The notes beneath the pieces were generated by a model. The model was not told where the DNA came from, made no database searches, and saw nothing but the letters and a program-made list of their open reading frames with translations. This document shows positions 61,565 to 64,000 of a stretch of 64,000 nucleotides of DNA, in pieces. The stretch spans positions 15,893,543-15,957,542 of the forward strand of contig CM052355.1 of NCBI GenBank assembly GCA_028551475.1, given 5' to 3'. Positions within the stretch are counted from its first letter, which is position 1, and every line of letters starts with the position of its first letter. A program made the translations under genes and the position numbers. The stretch is from Casuarina equisetifolia (taxonomy: Eukaryota; Streptophyta; Magnoliopsida; Fagales; Casuarinaceae).

Positions 61565-64000
61565 ATGGCATTGGAAGTTCCCAGCAATCTTATTCTTGCT
61601 TCGTACCAAATAGGGAAGTTCAATCTATCCCACAAGTTGGACCTTGCAATGATAGGGACTATCATTATATTTGATAACTTTGTTTTCTGGTTGTAATTGT
61701 TAAAGGTTAGAAGGTCCATCCTAAAACCTGCAACCTAGAGGTGGTAAACCATAACCATTAATAAAGCCAAAAATATGGCTAGACACTTGTAGTGTGGGAA
61801 GAAATCCTAAAATGCCCCCTCAATGCCAGGAAGTAATATTAAACTAATGTGAAAGGTTTCTTTGGTTATTGGTTCGAAAGGCCTAAGATAATGCTTCAAT
61901 ACCATGTTAAAGGCTGGAAGGTCCATCCTAAAACCCATTCACTAGAAGTGGTAAACTCTAGCCATTAATAAGGCTAAACATATGAATAGACACTTTTTGT
62001 GTGGGATGAAATTCCAACATGCTCCTTCCATGCTAAAAAAGTGATATTTAACTAATGTGAAAAGCCTTTTTAGCTATTAGCCAATAAGGCCCAGCATAAT
62101 GCTCTAATACCATATTAAAGATTGAAAGGCCCATTCTAAAACCCATAGGTAAAAGGTGATAAATTCAAGCCATTGATAAGGCTAGACATATGACCAAACA
62201 CTTTTGATGTGCGATGAAATCCTAACATGCGCTCACCACATCATGAAGTGATATTCAACTAATGTGGAATGTTTCTTTTGCCATTGATCCAAAAGGCCTA
62301 AGATAATGCTTTAATACTATGTTAAAGGTTGGGAGGCCCATCTTAAAACCCACCTAGGCAAATTATAGCCATTAACAAGGCTAGACATATGGCTAGACAC
62401 TTTTGATGTGGGAGGAAATCCCAACATGCCCTCTTCATGCCAAGAAGTAAAATTTAGCTAACATGGAAGGCTTTTTTAGCTATCGAAATGGAAGACCCAA
62501 GATAATGCTTCAACACCATGTTAAAGGCTAGGAGGTCCATCCTAAAACCTATAGGCTAAAGGTGGTAAACCCTAGCCATAAATAAGGCTAGACATATGGC
62601 TAAACACTTCTAATGTGGGATGAAATCCCAACATGCCCCCTCTATGCTAGGAAATGATATTCAACTAACGTGGAAGGCCTTTTTGGCTATCAAACTAAAA
62701 ATCCCAAGATAATGCTCTAATACCATGTTAAAGTTTGGGAAGCTTATTCTAAAACCCATAAGCAAGATGTGGTAACCCCTGAGCATTAATAAGGCTAGAC
62801 ATATGGCCAAACACTTCCAATGTGGGAAGAAATCCTAACATACCCCTCCATGTGAAGAAGTGATATTCAATTAATGTGGAATGCCTCTCTAGCTATCTAT
62901 TGAAAAGGCCTAGGATAATGCTCTAATGCCATATTAAAGGCTAGGAGGCCTATCCTAAAACCCACAAGCAAGAGCTAGTAAACCCCAACCATCAATAAGG
63001 CCAAACATATGACCAAACATTGGGATGAAATGCTAACATATCCCTTCCATGCTAGGAATGATATTCAATTAATGTGAAAGGCTTTTTTGGTTATCAGCTT
63101 AAAAGAGAAAGAGAAGCCTGCTTTGATACCATATTAATTGGGCCCAATGGTATTCTCCTAAAGGCACTCTTAAGGAAAGAGAGACACCAACTCATATAAG
63201 GTCTTAAGAATAAAACCCTACTTTTAGTATGGGACGAAATCCCAACATGCCTCCTCTATGTTAGGAAGTGATATTCAATTAACATGAAAGACCTCTTTAG
63301 CTATTAGCCTAGAAGGCCTAAGATAATGCTTTAATGCCATGATAAAGGCTAGGAGGGTCATCTTAAAACCTATAAGCTAGAGATGGTAAATTCTAAACAT
63401 TAATAAGGCTAGACATATGGCTAGATACTCTTAATGTAGGATGAAATCCCAACACGCCCCCTCCATGCCAAGAAGTGATGTTCAATTAACATGGAAAGCT
63501 TTGGCTATCAATTCAAAAGGCCTAAGATAATCCTTCAATACCATGTTAAAGGTTGAGAGGCCTATCCTAAAATCTACAAGCTAGAGGCAGTAAACCCTAA
63601 CCATTAATAAGGCTAAATGTATGGCCAAATACTTTTGGTGTGGGATGAAATCCCAATAGTAACCATGCTGTAGCTATTATTTTGTTCGCTATAGTTTGAA
63701 TAGAAACAAATGTTTGTGCAAATCCCAATTGGTAAAATGACTCTATGAATGGAATTGTACCACCTATTTTTAATTGGTGTCTACCTCTTGGATAGTTATA
63801 ATATGATGACAATTTTGTTTGTGAAAACATTTTCTTTTTCAATTTTCCAAAGCTCATGTAATTTCACCACCAAATAATATGATTTTTGGAATTATCTTTG
63901 TTTTGTCTTGGTAATTTCATAAATGGATCCTCTAACCATTTACATTTTGTTTATAGAGTGATTTTGGAACCATGAGGCGGACTTAAATCTTATGGCCATG
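61565..64000 (+). pseudogene. OPR locus 4: decayed 12-oxophytodienoate reductase, 5-prime part only (runs off the window)
   Basis: Exon 1 at 61565-61635 starts MALEVPSNLILASYQIGKFN, recognisable against MAPEVPAIPLLTPYRMGRFN of locus 3, with length 71 nt and a GT donor. Intron 1 (61636-63956, 2.3 kb) is filled by a TRIM array. Exon 2 starts after the acceptor at 63956 and reads RVILEP, then TGA at 63973-63975 where the family has a Leu codon, then SYGH near the window edge. The stop and poor conservation make it a pseudogene; the remaining exons lie beyond the window. Confidence 0.8.
61698..63640 (-). repeat. Tandem array of TRIM units (period about 206 bp) in intron 1 of OPR locus 4
   Basis: About nine head-to-tail units start near 61698, 61908, 62115, 62321, 62522, 62729, 62934, 63343 and 63546, with a disturbed unit around 63000-63300. 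On the minus strand each unit reads AGGGGGCA (purine tract), TGTTGGGATTTCATCCCACAT (LTR start), a CTAGCCTTATTAATGG core, CTTTAACA (LTR end), then TGGTATTGAAGC, a copia-type initiator-Met primer site. LTRs of about 130 bp thus alternate with internal parts of about 75 bp. No coding capacity, as in TRIM elements. Confidence 0.85.

Noticed and set aside
61698-63640. CRISPR-like or plain satellite array
   Set aside because: The 206-bp units contain purine tract, LTR ends and a primer site in order, which fits a miniature LTR element better; the DNA is plant nuclear.

Overview
This 64 kb window is nuclear DNA from a flowering plant, most likely a eudicot. It has spliced genes with GT-AG introns, AT-rich intergenic DNA and many nested Ty1-copia and Ty3-gypsy retrotransposon fossils. 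The species cannot be fixed from the sequence. The host genes are all copies of one family: 12-oxophytodienoate reductase (OPR), an FMN-dependent Old Yellow Enzyme. No copy with a visible C-terminus has a peroxisomal SRL/SKL tail, so they belong to the cytosolic OPR-I (OPR1/OPR2-like) group.

Four OPR loci are visible. Locus 1 (131-4265, minus) has five exons, all GT-AG splice sites, an open 370-codon frame and every catalytic residue. Locus 2 (16963-25888, plus) is a pseudogene split in exon 2 by a copia element and carrying several other lesions. Locus 3 (31903-35582, plus) is almost whole, with one 1-nt deletion in exon 2 and a GC instead of GT donor after exon 4. Locus 4 (61565 to beyond the window, plus) is strongly decayed; its exon 1, a 2.3 kb first intron filled by a tandem TRIM array, and the start of exon 2 are visible. 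Locus 1 is head-to-head with the plus-strand loci. Loci 2 and 3 share flanking DNA and protein changes and are products of a segmental duplication.

The space between the genes is mostly retroelement DNA. 5.7-15.1 kb holds a minus-strand copia remnant containing a gypsy chromovirus (7163-14229, duplication GGCTT), which contains a scrambled, partly inverted copia fragment. 18104-23777 is the copia element in OPR locus 2 (duplication CAAAG). 28.5-30.1 kb is a minus-strand copia remnant whose LTR is also found at the matching point upstream of locus 2. 35874-47913 is an old copia (duplication ACTTT) containing a gypsy remnant (39005 to about 46310), which contains a 1.72 kb solo LTR (duplication GTAAG). 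50590-60063 is another old copia (duplication ATATT) that splits the upstream region of OPR locus 4; it carries a LINE fragment and a 3.1 kb palindromic LTR element.

The most unusual object is that palindrome (51270-54389). Two copies of an Athila/Tat-like gypsy 5-prime end (LTR, tRNA-Asp-type primer site, about 130 bp of leader) face each other around a 23-bp spacer, and one 5-bp duplication (CCAAT) flanks the whole. It appears to have integrated as a single inverted-dimer DNA. Also notable are a tandem array of about nine TRIM units inside an OPR intron, a long open frame inside an LTR, and a conserved non-coding block near three OPR loci. No rRNA, tRNA, CRISPR or bacterial-type features were seen.
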